Part shown: positions 7,655 to 7,897 of the stretch, one piece after another
Position numbering within the stretch: the first letter of the stretch is position 1
Layout: each line of letters starts with the position of its first letter
Source of the DNA: an uncultured Porphyromonadaceae bacterium
GTDB taxonomy: Bacteria > Bacteroidota > Bacteroidia > Bacteroidales > Muribaculaceae
DNA length: 7,897 bases
Direction: 5' to 3'
Assembly (NCBI GenBank): GCA_905193395.1
Contig: CAJJOO010000054.1
Span: 1-7,897, forward strand
Position numbers and translations under genes: made by a program
The notes under the pieces: generated by a model
Database searches by the model: none
What the model saw: the letters and a program-made list of their open reading frames with translations, nothing else
Told to the model about the DNA's origin: nothing

Positions 7655-7668
7655 TAAACAATTGTTTA
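7655..7668. repeat. 14-bp perfect palindrome in the lipoprotein mRNA leader
   Basis: TAAACAATTGTTTA is perfectly self-complementary and lies just downstream of the predicted transcription start (about 7643). It could be an operator for a dimeric repressor or simply AT-rich chance. As RNA it has no loop unless its centre opens, so a stable hairpin is unlikely. Confidence 0.4.
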
Positions 7669-7690
7669 ACTATTTAATCAAAAAAGAAAA

Positions 7691-7897
7691 ATGAAAAAGT
7701 TAGTTCTCTTACTCGCTGTTGCTTTCAGCATGAGCCTCGTTTCCTGCGGTGGTGACAAGAAAGCCGAAGAAGCCGCTGCTACCGATACCCCCGCTGTTGA
7801 GGTTGTAGAAGAAGCCGCTGTTGTAGAAGTTGCCCCCGAAGCTACTGACTCCAACGCTGCTGCTGCTGAAGAAGCACCCGCTGCTGAAGCACCCGCT
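7691..7897 (+). CDS. Ala/Glu/Pro-rich lipoprotein, 3' end outside the window
   Basis: Sixty-nine codons are visible and the frame is still open at the window edge. MKKLVLLLAVAFSMSLVSCG is a type II signal peptide with lipobox L16-V-S-C19, so the product should be lipid-anchored in the envelope. The mature part so far is low-complexity and acidic, built from Ala, Glu, Val and Pro, and ends in an EAPAA tandem repeat. No folded domain is visible, and the segment may be an extended linker before a domain beyond the window. Codon usage is unlike the upstream genes: of 20 Ala codons 14 are GCT and none GCG, Val is 7 GTT and 2 GTA, Glu is 9 GAA and 1 GAG. Together with the TACCTTTG promoter and A-rich start region this suggests strong expression. 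I do not recognise the family, so no function is assigned. Confidence 0.85.
   Translation, partial: MKKLVLLLAVAFSMSLVSCGGDKKAEEAAATDTPAVEVVEEAAVVEVAPEATDSNAAAAEEAPAAEAPA
7871..7897 (+). repeat. Short in-frame 15-bp tandem repeat at the window edge
   Basis: GAAGCACCCGCT (7871-7882) followed by GCT is repeated exactly from 7886 to the end at 7897, encoding the five-residue period Glu-Ala-Pro-Ala-Ala. Only 1.8 copies are visible because the window stops inside the repeat. The length is a multiple of three, so copy-number change would keep the frame. Confidence 0.6.

Noticed and set aside
1..7897. CRISPR arrays, tRNA or rRNA genes, insertion sequences, or a defence or mobile cassette
   Set aside because: No regularly spaced repeats, cloverleaf candidates, transposase motifs or terminal inverted repeats were seen. 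The genes are core housekeeping and envelope functions.

Overview
The window looks like a stretch of core chromosome from a GC-rich member of the Bacteroidota, most likely the order Bacteroidales. Four things support this: TAnnTTTG-type -7 promoter elements in the AT-rich gaps, A-rich start regions without Shine-Dalgarno sequences, a GldB-family lipoprotein, and the DnaG and PriA sequence style. The family cannot be fixed from the sequence alone. Coding DNA is visibly GC-rich and intergenic DNA is AT-rich.

Layout: positions 1-2088 (+) hold DNA primase DnaG, whose first ~30 residues lie before the window. One base later, 2090-4582 (+) encodes the complete replication-restart helicase PriA, and the two probably form one transcript. 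Convergent with priA and only 7 bases away, 4590-5567 (-) encodes a GldB-like lipoprotein. A 213-base divergent gap (5568-5780) holds back-to-back promoters and a ~130-base leader with potential RNA stem-loops in front of 5781-7499 (+), a SulP-family anion transporter with a C-terminal STAS domain. A 191-base AT-rich gap (7500-7690) carries a promoter flanked by two perfect 14-bp palindromes. From 7691 (+) to the window edge lies the start of an Ala/Glu/Pro-rich lipoprotein with codon usage unlike its neighbours.

Function: DnaG and PriA both serve replication, by priming and by restart of stalled forks. The lipoprotein and transporter genes are separate envelope functions, each with its own promoter. 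I see no mobile element, CRISPR array, tRNA, rRNA or defence cassette, and no convincing new multi-gene system. The items most worth a second look are the structured sulP leader, the apparently highly expressed repeat-bearing lipoprotein at the right edge with its palindrome-flanked promoter, and the GldB-like protein outside the known gldB neighbourhood.
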